Shown here: positions 12,048-22,573 of the stretch, in pieces
Layout of the letters: every line of letters starts with the position of its first letter
Position numbering within the stretch: the stretch's first letter is position 1
Source: Andrena cerasifolii
Taxonomy: Eukaryota; Arthropoda; Insecta; Hymenoptera; Andrenidae
NCBI RefSeq assembly: GCF_050908995.1
Contig: NC_135132.1
Span: forward strand, 1,669,001-1,733,000
Length of the DNA stretch: 64,000 nt
Direction: 5' to 3'
Notes under the pieces: model-generated
Databases searched by the model: none
The model's input: only the letters and a program-made list of their open reading frames with translations
What the model was told of the DNA's origin: nothing
Translations under genes and position numbers: made by a program

Positions 12048-12355
12048 GTAGAGTCGATTGCGCTAACCCATTTTTGAAGTTTGAACCAGCGCGGTAGGGT
12101 CCACTGTGTGTGTGGGGGGAAGGGGGGGCTGTATCTACGCATGCTTTCTGCGTGTGCGTGCCAGGCATCGCTGCTCCGTGCTCAGCTGTTTCGGCTTTAA
12201 AACTGCGCAGTCCGAAAGTTTCACCGCTAATATTTAACTGTTAATATCTCGAAAACCAAACCACGGGTCCAAAAACGGTAAAGGACTTTTCGGTGTCTTT
12301 TTGCACGAAGAGTTTGCATGTTTCGGATTGTCCCATTATTTTACGACACTGTATG
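11590..12355. mobile_element. Foldback element with central (AC)19
   Basis: Left segments 11600-11660 and 11846-11990 are inverted in the right half (12125-12350). Shared words: AATCCGAAACA, GCAAAAAGACA, AAAAGTCCTTTACC, GATATTAACAGTT and GCTCAGCTG-like. About 185 bp at 11661-11845 in the left arm have no partner and look like a later insert. The dinucleotide run lies between the arms. Confidence 0.6.
12007..12044. repeat. (AC)19 microsatellite
   Basis: An uninterrupted run of AC dinucleotides in the loop of the foldback at 11590-12355. Confidence 0.95.
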
Positions 12356-13059
12356 TAGAGCTGGCGGCGCGCAACGTATCCATGTCTTGTCATGGATCAC
12401 GAACTCCATTCGATTGCAATTGATCACTGATTAAAAGAAATTGGATTGTTTGTGTTGTTTTTGGCAGATTGAGACGACAGGAGAATCGACTTGCAGAAAG
12501 TTATACTAAGTGCTCATGAATATCACCAGATAGGTAAAAGAAGCCATTGGAAGCTCAGATGTTTATTTGTGGAGGACATTTGTAGCACTTATTGTAAACT
12601 TTCCTTCGGTTACACTTCGGAGCGGAAACGCATTCATAAAAATCGTTCCCAAAAGCGTAGCCCATATTTTTTATTCACCCTGTATGATTATCATGTACCT
12701 ACTTAAGAACGATATCTTTTATTCATTTATTATTCCGTGAAGAATTTAAGAGTATTTTCAAATTTTTAATAAAAAATATGAGTTGTCAAAGTTTTAATTG
12801 TCTGTTGAAATTACTTCGTCAGATTCAATTGATATGATTGTATTTGGAAATTGGTTCATTCTTATTTATGACTTTCTTTAACATTTAAAATAACTTGCAA
12901 GTTGCACGAATTACAGCCGAGACCCCACGGATTCGATGATTGCGCGTTGCTGGACCCGAATCGGCACACAGTCAAGAAGTGCTTACTGTATTTCGATGTA
13001 TACTCTACGGTAACCAAGAAATTACTATCTTTTTACTTGATTTACATTTCTTTTCACTC

Positions 13060-13790
13060 TTTTCATATATAATTTTTTTGTGGTAAATATGCATAAAAGG
13101 GCACACTTCACCGATTTTTATAAAATTTGAATAGGTTGTAAAACTCAACATTCTGAACAAGTTTTTCCTATAGTTTCCGAGATATTCGCAAAAAAATGCT
13201 GCTACTACTACAATGTATTCCCCCGTATACCTACATACAGTACGCGTCCGTGGCAGCGTATGCGTCAGCACGGGACAAAACAAATGATGAAGCTATTCTT
13301 CGTTTCCGAGATATTTGCGAAAAACTTCTTTTGACTTATTTCGACGGAACGCATTTCACTTTCCAATTTGTCCCGGGTATTAGTATTGGTTGGGGCTAGA
13401 TTAGTGCGGGGAGCGCGTAAAGCATGGTAGCGAACCGTTGTGAGTCGGGGTGTTGACGGGCAATCACAAGTTTCTGATTCAAATCTCCAAACCCACATCG
13501 GTTCGTTAACATGTTTACGCGCCCGCGAGTCCCCCCCCCCCCACCACTAATCCAGCCCCAACCAATAGTAATATCTGGGGCGAGTTAGAAAGCGGAATGT
13601 GTTGCGTCGGAATAAATCAACAGAAGTTTTTCGCAAATATCTCGGAAATAAAGGTGGAGTGGTGGTAACATATATGGGAAAAAGTTGTTCAGAATGTTGA
13701 GTTTTATAACATATTTCAAGGTCATAAAAATCGGTGAGATGTACCTTTTTATGCATAATTACCATTTTTGTGAGAAACAGAAAGCCTTAG
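13060..13790. mobile_element. Foldback element, about 730 bp
   Basis: The left arm (13063-13420) is mirrored at 13525-13780. Shared inverted words include ATGCATAAAA/TTTTATGCAT, ACTCAACATTCTGAACAA and TTGGTTGGGGCT. The spacer holds a C10 run near 13530. ORFs here are arm sequence only. Confidence 0.6.
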
Positions 13791-14203
13791 CACCTATACG
13801 TGTATACATTTTTCTTCTTAATTATTATTTTACTTGTATGACTATATACGATTGTTTAGTATGTCACGCCGTCCGATACTCATATCGCCACCCAGCAATC
13901 CAAAGCTTCACATCGGTTCGAACTTCAGACATAACTATAATATTTGCCCCTCGACGCTGTAAATTCCGACAATAAGAATTAATTTCGTTGTCAAGGAAGA
14001 ATAAAGGAACGTCAGTCCTTTCAAGCCCTATTGCCGTGTGACGTTCATTTTGTCCGCCTCTAAGTCTAACTGAGGCAGTGAGAGCAACAACGGACTAACC
14101 CACATTTTTTTTCGAAATGGAGTTAGTAGTAATAATAGTAGTAATAATAGTGAAGGTCGTTTTAGGGGAATGACATAGTTGGGGTAGATCGGGAGGAAGC
14201 TTT

Positions 14204-14620
14204 GGCACGAAAACCAGTTTCGCGACACAAGGCTAGTTGGGGGAGTTTAGGCACGAAAACCAGCTTCGCGGCACTAAGGAGGGTAGGACTTTGGCACGAA
14301 AACCAGTTTCGCGGCACAAAGTGAGGCAGGAGTTAGGCAGGAAAACAAGTTTCACGGCACTAGGAACGATGGGAGTTAGGCACGAAAACCAGTTTCGCGG
14401 CACTAGGAACGATGGGAGTTAGGCACGAAAACCAGTTTCGCGGCACTAGGAACGATGGGAGTTAAGCACGAAAACCAGTTTCGCGGCACAAAGTGAGGCA
14501 GGAGTTAGGCACGAAAACAAGTTTCGCGGCACTAGGAACGATGGGAGTTAGGCACGAAAACCAGTTTCGCGGCACTAGCAAACTGGGAGTCTCGGCACGA
14601 AAACCAGCTTCACGGCACAA
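14204..14620. repeat. Minisatellite, 10 units of 43 bp
   Basis: Units begin at 14204, 14250, 14293, 14336, 14379, 14422, 14465, 14508, 14551 and 14594; only the first spacing differs (46 bp). Each unit starts GGCACGAAAACCAGTTTCGC, which has partial dyad symmetry (CGAAA...TTTCG). The ORFs over it only translate the repeat. Confidence 0.95.
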
Positions 14621-15333
14621 GCAACCAGAGAAGGTAAAGCAGTAATCAAGCACCAGAGTGACACCCGTTAGACACAAGCATGGGTATTTAAAGTCCTGAT
14701 AATTGGATTTACCGTTGCATTAATATAAGAAACCTCGCGTTATATTTCTTTATAATAGAGGTAACGGTATGGTCGTACAAGGCCTATACGAAAGTAAGCC
14801 TTGTAAACACTGTAAGAAATCCCGGAGTTCGCGAACCGAGATCAACTGTTGCAGTAGCTTGTTATGATTCGGTAATTCCGTAACCGAAGGATCACTACAA
14901 TAATTCGAAGCGTTATTTAGAATAAGAACGTTTATTCAGTTTAAAGCACGAGTATATGCCATGCACTGTTAATGCGATAGCGGTAATATTATAATAATGC
15001 GTGGGACGTTAAGCATTAGCACAAAACATTTATATAAACAGTAAGCAATAGCAGTATGTATGGGCATGAAATGTGTGAGTACTACAAATTGATAAAGATA
15101 TGAAATACAAAAGCATTTAGCAATAAACAATGATACAAGAATGCGATAAGCATAAGCAATAAAGAAAAATATGAAAGGGGAGAGCAATAGTTACAATATA
15201 CATCGTGGTGATATTCAATAATAAAATAAGTAATTATAGTCGCTTACAATGGATGTCGAAGGTGAATCTCTCGTCGAGCGGGGTTGCACTGATTTTAATG
15301 CACGTCTTAGCAAATTGTTACTTCCTTAGAAAT

Positions 15334-15393
15334 GTTTCCGTAGATGAGATTTCCGTAGAAGAGGTTTCCGTAGAAGAGATTTCCGTAGAAGAG
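15334..15393. repeat. Four 15-bp tandem units
   Basis: TTTCCGTAGAAGAGA-type units start at 15334, 15349, 15364 and 15379. In frame they read ISVEE/VSVEE, but no gene context supports translation. Confidence 0.9.
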
Positions 15394-16045
15394 GGGTACG
15401 GCCTCTGGGGCCCTTGTATTTATACGGTGTTTAGGTATGAGGGGTGTGCGCGGTATACACCGTGACTCATGCTCGAAATATGCGTCGCAATAGGACTTCC
15501 GGGGTTTTTATAAAGGGCATTCGAAAAGGACTTCGCAATATTATTTCCGGGGTTTTTATGAGGGGCGCTCGAGAAGGGGGACTCAAAATAGTTAAATGTG
15601 GTTTGTACTTGATGAGTCGTAGAGAGGGGATGGGACGTGGTCTCGATTTAAGGGTTTTTTTTGGGACGAGGGACTTGTTTGAATTTTGAAGGTGAGGGAG
15701 GAGATCGTGCCTCGTAGGGCGTAGAGGGAAGGGGATTTCGTAGTAGATCACCTTGAGATGGGAACCGCTAAGGTACATCGTCAAGGTGGTCGGTGGTTGG
15801 GGAAAAGGGGTAAGATTTGAATTCGAGGGATTTTGGCGAAGATTGGTGTAATTTGCGGGGAAGACTCTAATTACGACTGCGCGAAAAATAGTGGGACGTC
15901 ACACTCTACTAATCATATAGAATAGGGAAATTTTTTTTTTAATGCGGGTTAGTCCGTTGTTGCTCTCACTGCCTCAATTAATACAAAAACGTACTGCATG
16001 ACCCGAAATTATTATTAGACCGCGTCTACCTCTAAAGCGGCCCCT

Positions 16046-16273
16046 GAATAGGTAATATTACTGCACAGAAAGAAAGATCCTGGAAGGCGGCGCACCGCTG
16101 TGACGATTGGTTTTTGTCACCGATTGGTGCACACTCATAAAGACAGGGCACACGTAGTTTTGTTATTGGCGGAATCGGCCACATCTACTTACTACAATGT
16201 AACAGACGGAGGTTCAGGCGGAGCTAACGGCGGTCTGCACCGTCTGCCAGGAGCCTTCTTTCTGTGCAGTAAT
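16046..16273. mobile_element. MITE flanked by a 12-bp direct repeat
   Basis: ATTACTGCACAGAAAGAA near 16057 is mirrored at the right end (TTCTTTCTGTGCAGTAAT). AAAGCGGCCCCT occurs at 16034-16045 and 16274-16285, directly outside or overlapping the ends, and may be the target duplication. Inner GC-rich arms (GGCGGCGCACCG / CGGTCTGCACCG) also pair. Confidence 0.55.
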
Positions 16274-16280
16274 AAAGCGG

Positions 16281-16627
16281 CCCCTACACGATGAGACTTG
16301 TCTCAAGACATGTCTCGAGACAGGCCTCTCTCTCTTCTTTTCTCCACCTTGCTAGCGCGAGACATCAGACATCGTCTCGAGGCATGCCACAAGATTAATG
16401 ATGCTCTAGGGAGTGATCGGAACAACGTGTATCGTCGCTGATTGGTTGCCGCAATTTTGGAGCAAAAGCGGAAGCAGACGGAGAAAGAAACTGTAAAAAA
16501 GAAAGAGACAGAAATACTGATAGAAAGAGATTGATATGTTTATTTCCGGTTTTGCTCCAAGATGGCTGCGGATATACCGATCACTCCCTAGAGGATTACT
16601 ACTCAAGACAAGTCTCATCGTGTAGGG
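16281..16627. mobile_element. MITE with CTACACGATGAGACTTGTCT ends
   Basis: The 20-bp left end is repeated exactly, inverted, at the right end (AGACAAGTCTCATCGTGTAG). The element contains another MITE (16397-16600), so it is the older of the two. Confidence 0.8.
16397..16600. mobile_element. MITE family with AGGGAGTGATCGG ends, copy 2
   Basis: Nearly identical over its length to 8071-8298 and in the same orientation, including TGTATCGTCGCTGATTGGTT and the GAAAGAGA-rich centre. It is inserted in the 16281-16627 element. Confidence 0.8.
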
Positions 16628-16890
16628 CAGGCTTAAGGAGCTGCCGCGTCACGAGTCTTATTTAGAAATAAAACATTGCTTTATTTCATGTCCACCGGTT
16701 TCACATGCTATTTCGAGCCGTTCAGCAGGACACATGCGAACCAATAGTACTCTAGTTTTATATTGTGTCACCAATTTTGCGAATTTTCCCGTGCCAATTA
16801 ATAAGTTACAAAAACATTTAAACTATTTGTGTCACTTTACATACCCTTGCTTCCCTTTACATAAAGTGTAGGAAAAGTAAGTATAAGTAC

Positions 16891-17122
16891 CTAATATAAG
16901 TAGATCTTCCTCTGGTCTCCGAAAAGATAGTAAGAACGTCTGGAGCACCTGTTGCCGAAGTCGGTCGCGTTACACATGATTGCAGATCCGATTTTGGATC
17001 TCTGCTTCCGAAGAGGCTGAAGGAATCTTCTAAAAGCTCGTGTAGCCTTTTTCTCGCTCGACGTACAGGTCCAATTGATGATGCTACATAAGTTAGATCA
17101 TCAGTTCCTGATGTGTCATTAC
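16891..17122 (-). CDS. KIAA1549/UPF0606-like membrane protein, internal exon (H-LL-D motif)
   Basis: Acceptor TATTTCAG at 17123-17130; donor ATTAG|GTACTT at 16891. It opens with the two bases completing GGT after the exon at 17476-17638, and leaves AG for the last exon, so phases match on both sides. It encodes about 77 residues including RRARKRLHELLEDSFSLFGS. I recall a similar conserved stretch (Arg-rich, then H-x-LLDDAF-like) in the cytoplasmic part of human KIAA1549. The rest is Ser/Thr-rich, consistent with a disordered cytoplasmic tail. Confidence 0.7.
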
Positions 17123-17475
17123 CTGAAATAATTGTTCAAAAGATTGTGAAATGGAGCGAGTGTCGCTTATACGTATAATTTGTAAACAGGTTGTGTTCAA
17201 CAAAAAAAAAATTTTTATTCGTAAAGTTTTAAAACACAATACCCATTGCTTCCATGTAGGTATTGTTATACAACCAAACTGTAAGTGCCTAGACTCATTT
17301 ACAGATTTAAATGCTATTTTGTAAACGGTTAAAAATCTTGATTTTTAACTTCCCCAGAGCATAAGAAGAGATATCAATAACAAGTGACATTGCATATGAC
17401 ATTACAGTAGTAAATATTTAACTGTAATCACTATTAATAAATGATTCTGCATCGTAATAAAAACATGAGAAATAC

Positions 17476-17638
17476 CTTCAGTAGACAATGCTTGTCGTCG
17501 AAGGTTCCAAACTAGAGGACCAACAACTCCAGGATCTTTGGTAGCACTTGAAGTTCGCGCGAAAAACTTATCGCCGATTTCGTTGCCTTTAGATGTAGCA
17601 CGCACTAGTTCAGGGGAATCTACATCTAAATGTTTTAC
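17476..17638 (-). CDS. KIAA1549/UPF0606-like membrane protein, internal exon
   Basis: Acceptor CGTTTCTAG, donor ACTGAAG|GTATTT, 163 bp, entering in phase 0 and leaving one base. It begins VKHLDVDSPELVRATSKGNE and ends WNLRRQALSTE. No known domain is recognised in this exon alone; it belongs to the gene by phase and spacing. A 177-bp MITE (17671-17847) starts only 33 bp upstream of its acceptor. Confidence 0.65.
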
Positions 17639-17670
17639 CTAGAAACGTAATGTTTACTTAAAGAAGTATA

Positions 17671-17847
17671 CTCCCTGTCATTTAAGAAGGAACCCGTTTC
17701 GCGCGTGTAGAATGAGCTCATTGGCTTCGAAAAACCGTTGGTGGGGGTACAGCCAATAGTGGCTTCTCCCGGCACCAATGAGCGTCAACCTGCGCAGAAC
17801 CGGTCTAAACTCGTCGATCGGCAGGTTCCTTCTTAAATGACAGGGAG
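17671..17847. mobile_element. TA-flanked MITE with CTCCCTGTCATTTAAGAAGG ends, copy 1
   Basis: Exact inverted ends of about 24 bp, flanked by TA on both sides. A copy in the opposite orientation is at 57914-58091, sharing the GC-rich middle (CCAATAGTGGCTTCTCCCGG). Tc1/mariner-type by its TA duplication. It lies in the intron next to the exon at 17476-17638. Confidence 0.9.
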
Positions 17848-18461
17848 TATAAATATAAATAAAATGTTACAGAGATCGTAACAACTATTCAGAGCTTCTA
17901 AGATCTGGAAAAGGCTATAGAACTATTTTAAAAATAAGTAAAGATAGAATGACGTGGTAGACTCAAATATGGCTCCCTATGATAAAACTTATCTACCTCT
18001 CGTCACAATTTTGCTCAAATGTAAGAACCTATATACCAAAGAAGTGCAGTACCCATCTTTTTCAATAAAATCATAAATTGCTTTACATAAATGGTATTTT
18101 TGTTATTTTGCATATACAATTATTAGGATAATGGCATTGAGATGTAAATACCTTATACTCATAAAACATCTTCTTAAAACATAACGCATCTAAAGTTACG
18201 TTTTGGACTAACTATAGCTAAATAAATCAACCATGTGATATTAAGTCATGTACACAGCATTCACTATTGAACATTAAAGTTTTCATATCTTCTATTTAAT
18301 CTTCTAGAGAGGATTACCGATGAATCGATGAGGTACTTTCTATGAAAATGAGTTCAGACATGACGTAATTTGGACTTTGTAGTTCCACTATGTAGTGTGT
18401 GAATTATACATTATGTACGTGTAAGTGAAACTAGACTGAATTACGTCGTGTTATATAGAGT

Positions 18462-18625
18462 GTTTATAAAAATGGGGGACATTTTTTCAGGATCGGTTCT
18501 ACTCACCCAATCATTAAAAAAAGTTGGTATACGAATATGTCCGATAATGCTTAATATTACTACAGTTAAGCATTTTTATATTCGGTAAAACACCGGTCCG
18601 AATGCCTATTAAAGGGCAATCGGCT
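18462..18625. repeat. Dispersed repeat beginning near GTGTTTATAAA, copy 1
   Basis: Matches 63734-63905 in the same orientation: TCGGTTCTACTC, GTTGGTATACG, ATATGTCCGATAATGCTTA, TAAGCATTTTTA and GGTCCGAA are shared. Non-coding. Confidence 0.75.
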
Positions 18626-18838
18626 GACAGGCGGATCATAATTTTTTAATATTGTTGCTTTAATACTATTATACGTAAATGGATGATAAGAATTGTTTAA
18701 AATGATTTTTTACTAGCTTTCTGTTAATACAACAACTTCTTGTACTGGTGAAAAAGATTTGACTACTAGAAGATAAGTTTAATGGATTATAAAATATTTT
18801 CCTTTGTTTTCTATCATCAATCAAGGAAGAGTCATAAA

Positions 18839-19140
18839 TAGAGGTGTGCGAGAACCCGAAAATGTCGGGTCGGGTCGGAATGAGAATTTTTTTCGGAATG
18901 GTGACGGGTTCCCGAGGGTTTCGGGATTCTCGAAAGTGTCGGGATTCGTATTATTAGGACTGACTGATGTTTGTACTTCGGTAAAACAATAATGCCTCTA
19001 CACTTTTTGTTACGATGCGTTGAATGTGTGATGTCGTATTCATTAAACGGGTCCTTGGAATTTTTGGGAGTCCAGCGACTCTCGCGAGAATCCCGACCCG
19101 ACCCGATGTCTTCCCGACCTGGGGTTCTCGCACATCTCTA
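18839..19140. mobile_element. hAT element filled with CGGGATTCTCG/CCCGACCCG motifs
   Basis: Ends TAGAGGTGTGCGAGAACCC and complement of TAGAGATGTGCGAGAACCC. Flanks GTCATAAA (18831-18838) and GTCATAGA (19141-19148) form an 8-bp duplication with one mismatch. Both subterminal parts repeat GGGTCGGG and GGGATTCTCG-like words. No ORF. Confidence 0.9.
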
Positions 19141-19275
19141 GTCATAGAGCCTTTTCCAGATTCTAAGATTTTCCCCGAATATTAAACATACGATTTTCTG
19201 GTATTTTGAAGTATATTTTGAATGAAATTTCTTTTAAAATAGTCATTTTTACCGTACAAATAAAATGCTACGCAC

Positions 19276-19549
19276 TATAACTGGTTCCAAAACTCTAGAT
19301 AGAGGTTCAACCCCTTTCATACTGGGGAACTCTTTACAAGATGGCATAGAAAGATATGAATGTGGCGAGGCTGTGGCTTCTTCTTCATCATCATCGCCAT
19401 CATCTTCTTCTTCAGCTTTTTCTCTTTTTCTCTTATAGTTGGTGTCCAGAGAATCAAATGTTTCTAAATGATCAACTATCACATCTGTCGAATCAGAGGT
19501 TCTAGGCGTGTTGATGGCGTTTGTTCGTGACAATCTTTCATGTACCATT
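19276..19549 (-). CDS. KIAA1549/UPF0606-like membrane protein, acidic exon
   Basis: Acceptor CTTATTTTTAG at 19550-19551. The reading frame needs two bases from an upstream exon. The best donor is ATA|GTGCGT at 19276, which leaves phase 0 for the exon at 17638; an alternative 9 bp earlier (CCA|GTTATA) is weaker. About 91 residues: a TNYKRKREK basic patch, an acidic run (EEEDDGDDDEEE), then PSCKEFPSMKGVEPLSRVLE. Probably cytoplasmic and disordered. The required phase does not fit the transmembrane exon at 62364 directly. Confidence 0.6.
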
Positions 19550-19940
19550 CTAAAAATAAGTAGCTATGTTTAAAAATCACTTGAAAGTACAAGCTATTGT
19601 CAATGAACTTTTGGTAGCAAATTTTAAATAATAACGAGAAGGGTATTAAACAATTAATAAATTAAAATAGACAGTATCCCATCTTTCACTATTAGACCCA
19701 TTATTATTTGAAAGAATGTTTTCTACAGAAACTAAATGTGTTCATTCAAGGCATTGTATTATACAATTATTTCCATATTATATGATGGCACACTTCCTGT
19801 TGAACAGGAAGCTGAACACTTCTTTCCGCGCGGTTCGTAGAAAACGCTATGGATGCTCGCCTCCTCGGAATGCCCATCGGGGCATCACTGTCACAGGACC
19901 TCAAACTGGGTGAACTTGCCGCACGGTTGATGTCTTAATA

Positions 19941-21256
19941 CAGGAGTGTCGAACTTCCCCACTCCGAGAGCCGCACGAGTCGGGCCCCGGGTCAGCCGGT
20001 TCCCCCACTTATTTTTCTCCAGGCGTTGCACGAGACCCGACAGGCAGTGATGCCAGAACGGTGGGTTTTGTCCCACGGCCGCTACCACCACTCCACGACC
20101 AAGCGTACCCCCTCCTAGCGTCCGTACCGCACCACACAAGCATACCCGTCCCTCCATCCGTGTGCCGTACGCGCTGCCTGGCCACCGCTCTCCGGCGAGA
20201 ATTCGTTTTCCCGACATCGAAGCGCTTGGCGCGCAAGCGAAAAATCAAGACTTCAAATCCCGGTGCGGATATTACTTTTTTTTTTTTAATTATTCACTAA
20301 TTTCTCTTTCTATATTCTCAGCAGACTAAAGCCTTATAAACTATTAATTTACTAAGCATTTTCGAAGCTTGATTTGCTGCTAAAGTGCGATCCTCTTTTG
20401 GCTTGTATCGCACCACTCCAAGCGTAAGTACCCTACATTCTGTCAGTGTGCCGTACGCGCTGCCTGGCCGGCGCTCTCCGCCGAAAATTCATTTCATCGA
20501 GGTTTGAACCTCAATGCGAAGATTCTACTTTTTTCATTAATTATTTTCTAACTTCTCTTTCTATATTCTCAGTAGAATAAAAACTTGAAAACTGTTAATA
20601 TACAAAGAATTTTCGCTGCAGCCTAATGTACAATGTTGGTCTTCTGCCTTTTGTATACATAAACAGAAATAATTCCTTGAAATGATACTTACAAAATAAG
20701 CGCCGTTCTAGGATGGACTCCTTAAAATTCACGTCACAATGAGCAGTTACAAGCCAAAAGAGGATCGCACTTTAGCAGCAAATCAAGCTTCGCAAATGCT
20801 TAGTAAATTAATAGTTTTTAAGCCTTTAGTCTGCTGAGAATATAGAAAGAGAAATTAGTGAATAATTAAAAAAAAAAAGTAATATCCGCACCGGGATTTG
20901 AAGTCTTGATTTTTCGCTTGCGCGCCAAGCGCTTCGATGTCGGGAAAACGAATTCTCGCCGGAGAGCGGTGGCCAGGCAGCGCGTACGGCACACGGATGG
21001 AGGGACGGGTATGCTTGTGTGGTGCGGTACGGACGCTAGGAGAGGGTACGCTTGGTCGTGGAGTGGTGGTAGCGGCCGTGGGACAAAACCCACCGTTCTG
21101 GCATCACTGCCCGACAGGGAGAGAGCGCGGCTCCCGGAGGAGAAATTCGTCAGAGCGAAGTAGGTGTGGAGGGGGCCGTTCTCCTACGACTCTACGGAGC
21201 AGGCGGAGAGGAGAAGGAGCCACTGCGGCTCGGGAGCCGGTAGTTCGACACCCCTG
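19941..21256. mobile_element. hAT element, outer, split by another hAT
   Basis: Exact 8-bp duplication TCTTAATA at 19933-19940 and 21257-21264. Ends CAGGAGTGTCGAACT and complement of CAGGGGTGTCGAACT, both GC-rich. Its own length is only about 242 bp; the rest is the insert at 20045-21109. Confidence 0.88.
20045..21109. mobile_element. hAT element, inner, with about 370-bp inverted arms
   Basis: Flanked by CCCGACAGG at 20036-20044 and 21110-21118. Ends CAGTGATGCCAGAACGGTGG on both sides. Arms 20045-20403 and 20752-21109 are near-identical inverted copies. A third, diverged copy of the arm (about 20400-20590) lies between them, in the orientation of the left arm. ORFs here mirror each other and are arm sequence, not genes. 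Related ends occur at 22706 and 60595. Confidence 0.88.
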
Positions 21257-21264
21257 TCTTAATA

Positions 21265-22573
21265 CATCATACGCCTCATCAACGATGCTCGTCTATTTCT
21301 CGGCTTGAGAGGTTTGGGTTTAAATTTGGTTGATTTGTATGCGTGAATCCTACTGCAGTATTGTTTTGGGCACCACCTAGTGCCGTTCGTTTTCAGTAAT
21401 CGGCACCAAAAATCAAAAGTAAAATGTCAGAAAAGTCTCGTAGTAGCGATCAACCCGTAAAGTAAACGAATGTAGCAATAATTTGTAGTCCCTAACTTAC
21501 TTCCACGATACCAACATAGGTACTGTCATCTGTCGTCAAAATATGTTCATCAGATCTGCAGACTTTAGGATTTTAAAACTTATTACGAATACATTTTTTT
21601 CTTGATAAAACCGAAGTACTATTCTCTGATATCTTATTTCATCAATCTGCATTTCATACTGGAGTAAAATCACGATAAAGGGGCGGAAGCAAGCAATCTG
21701 CGTTACAAATATCTTGCGGGACTGGCGACTATGGTCAACGCCGCGACCGGTTGATGTCATATGACATCAGAACTAAAACACCGGTTTACTATAATTTTTT
21801 TATTATAGAATGTTTTTATTCAATTGTTCTGGATAAGTAACTCTACTTAAACTTTACTTCGGTGCACGCGTACTCGGAAAAAATTCCAAACTGATTTTTT
21901 TAATAACGAAATAGTTTAATCATATGATGCTCTGAATGAAACCATATAAGTTTTGTAGAAAATATTTGAAATACTATTGAAATACTAAACCTCAAGGATA
22001 TATTCCTGGGAATAAAGTTAGCTAGGGCATGTGACTAGAATATGTTGATGGTTAAACCTAAAAGTGGTATCAGATGTATAAAATTTAAATCGTCCAATTT
22101 TGGCGCACCTTTCGTACCTTGCCTTTTTTGAAGAATGCTCCCAAGGATTCGGTTGTCCTGCTGTTTTTTTATGTTCTTTATCGTTACCGTTCGAAACCTC
22201 GTGAATTCCTACTTCGAGCCTGTCAGGTGTTTCGGGACTATCTGGAGTCCTCGATATATTTCGAGAAGCCTGTGTCTGACTTGTATTCTGAGTCTGTTAA
22301 TAAGAAGAATTGTTTCAGTATTTTGCTTTGCTTGTATGTACTATCTACCCGGTGTAATAAAGTCGTATTATTATGATTATTTGTTAAGTAACGACATGGT
22401 ACAAAGTTCATTCTTAGAAATTTAAAATTAGAATGATATTTGAAAACGTGTATGCATAAGTTATTAAAAGTTATTAAAAAATAAAGAGATTTTAAACATA
22501 AAATAACTGTCCACAAATCTGGAAACATACGTATAGGAAATTATTGTTTTGGGGATTAGAAATGTGTGTAGTA
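21265..22573. other. Intron DNA, nothing firm recognised
   Basis: AT-rich DNA with a slightly GC-richer patch at 21360-21740. Overlapping ORFs at 22119-22425 show no domain and are not supported by splice signals or repeats. Confidence 0.4.

Larger units (their letters stand above)
14071..15976. mobile_element. 1.9 kb inverted-repeat element carrying a 43-bp minisatellite
   Basis: Ends TGAGGCAGTGAGAGCAACAA and its exact complement at the right, both continuing into CGGACTAACCC. The interior holds the minisatellite (14204-14620), a TATTTAAAG box near 14687, four 15-bp units (15334-15393) and a diverged direct repeat around ACTTCCGGGGTTTTTAT (15497 and 15545). A 155-bp relative with only the ends lies at 50566-50720. 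No transposase ORF and no clear target duplication were seen. Confidence 0.65.

Noticed and set aside
11944..12168. Minus-strand ORF with a run of Cys-Val
   Set aside because: Translation of the (AC)19 microsatellite.
14204..14620. Regular direct repeats that might suggest a CRISPR array
   Set aside because: Units are contiguous 43-bp repeats with no unique spacers, in eukaryotic DNA; it is a minisatellite.
20240..20275. tRNA B-box-like word (GACTTCAAATCCCGGTGCGG) in the inner hAT arm
   Set aside because: No acceptor, D or anticodon arms can be built upstream; the same word occurs in both mirror arms. Not a tRNA gene and not enough for a SINE call.
20061..21163. Several GC-rich ORFs of 75-123 codons on both strands
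   Set aside because: The ORFs on the left and right arms encode the same peptides because the arms are inverted copies of a non-coding hAT element.
22119..22425. Two overlapping plus-strand ORFs
   Set aside because: Low-complexity hydrophobic translations, no domain, no splice or repeat support.
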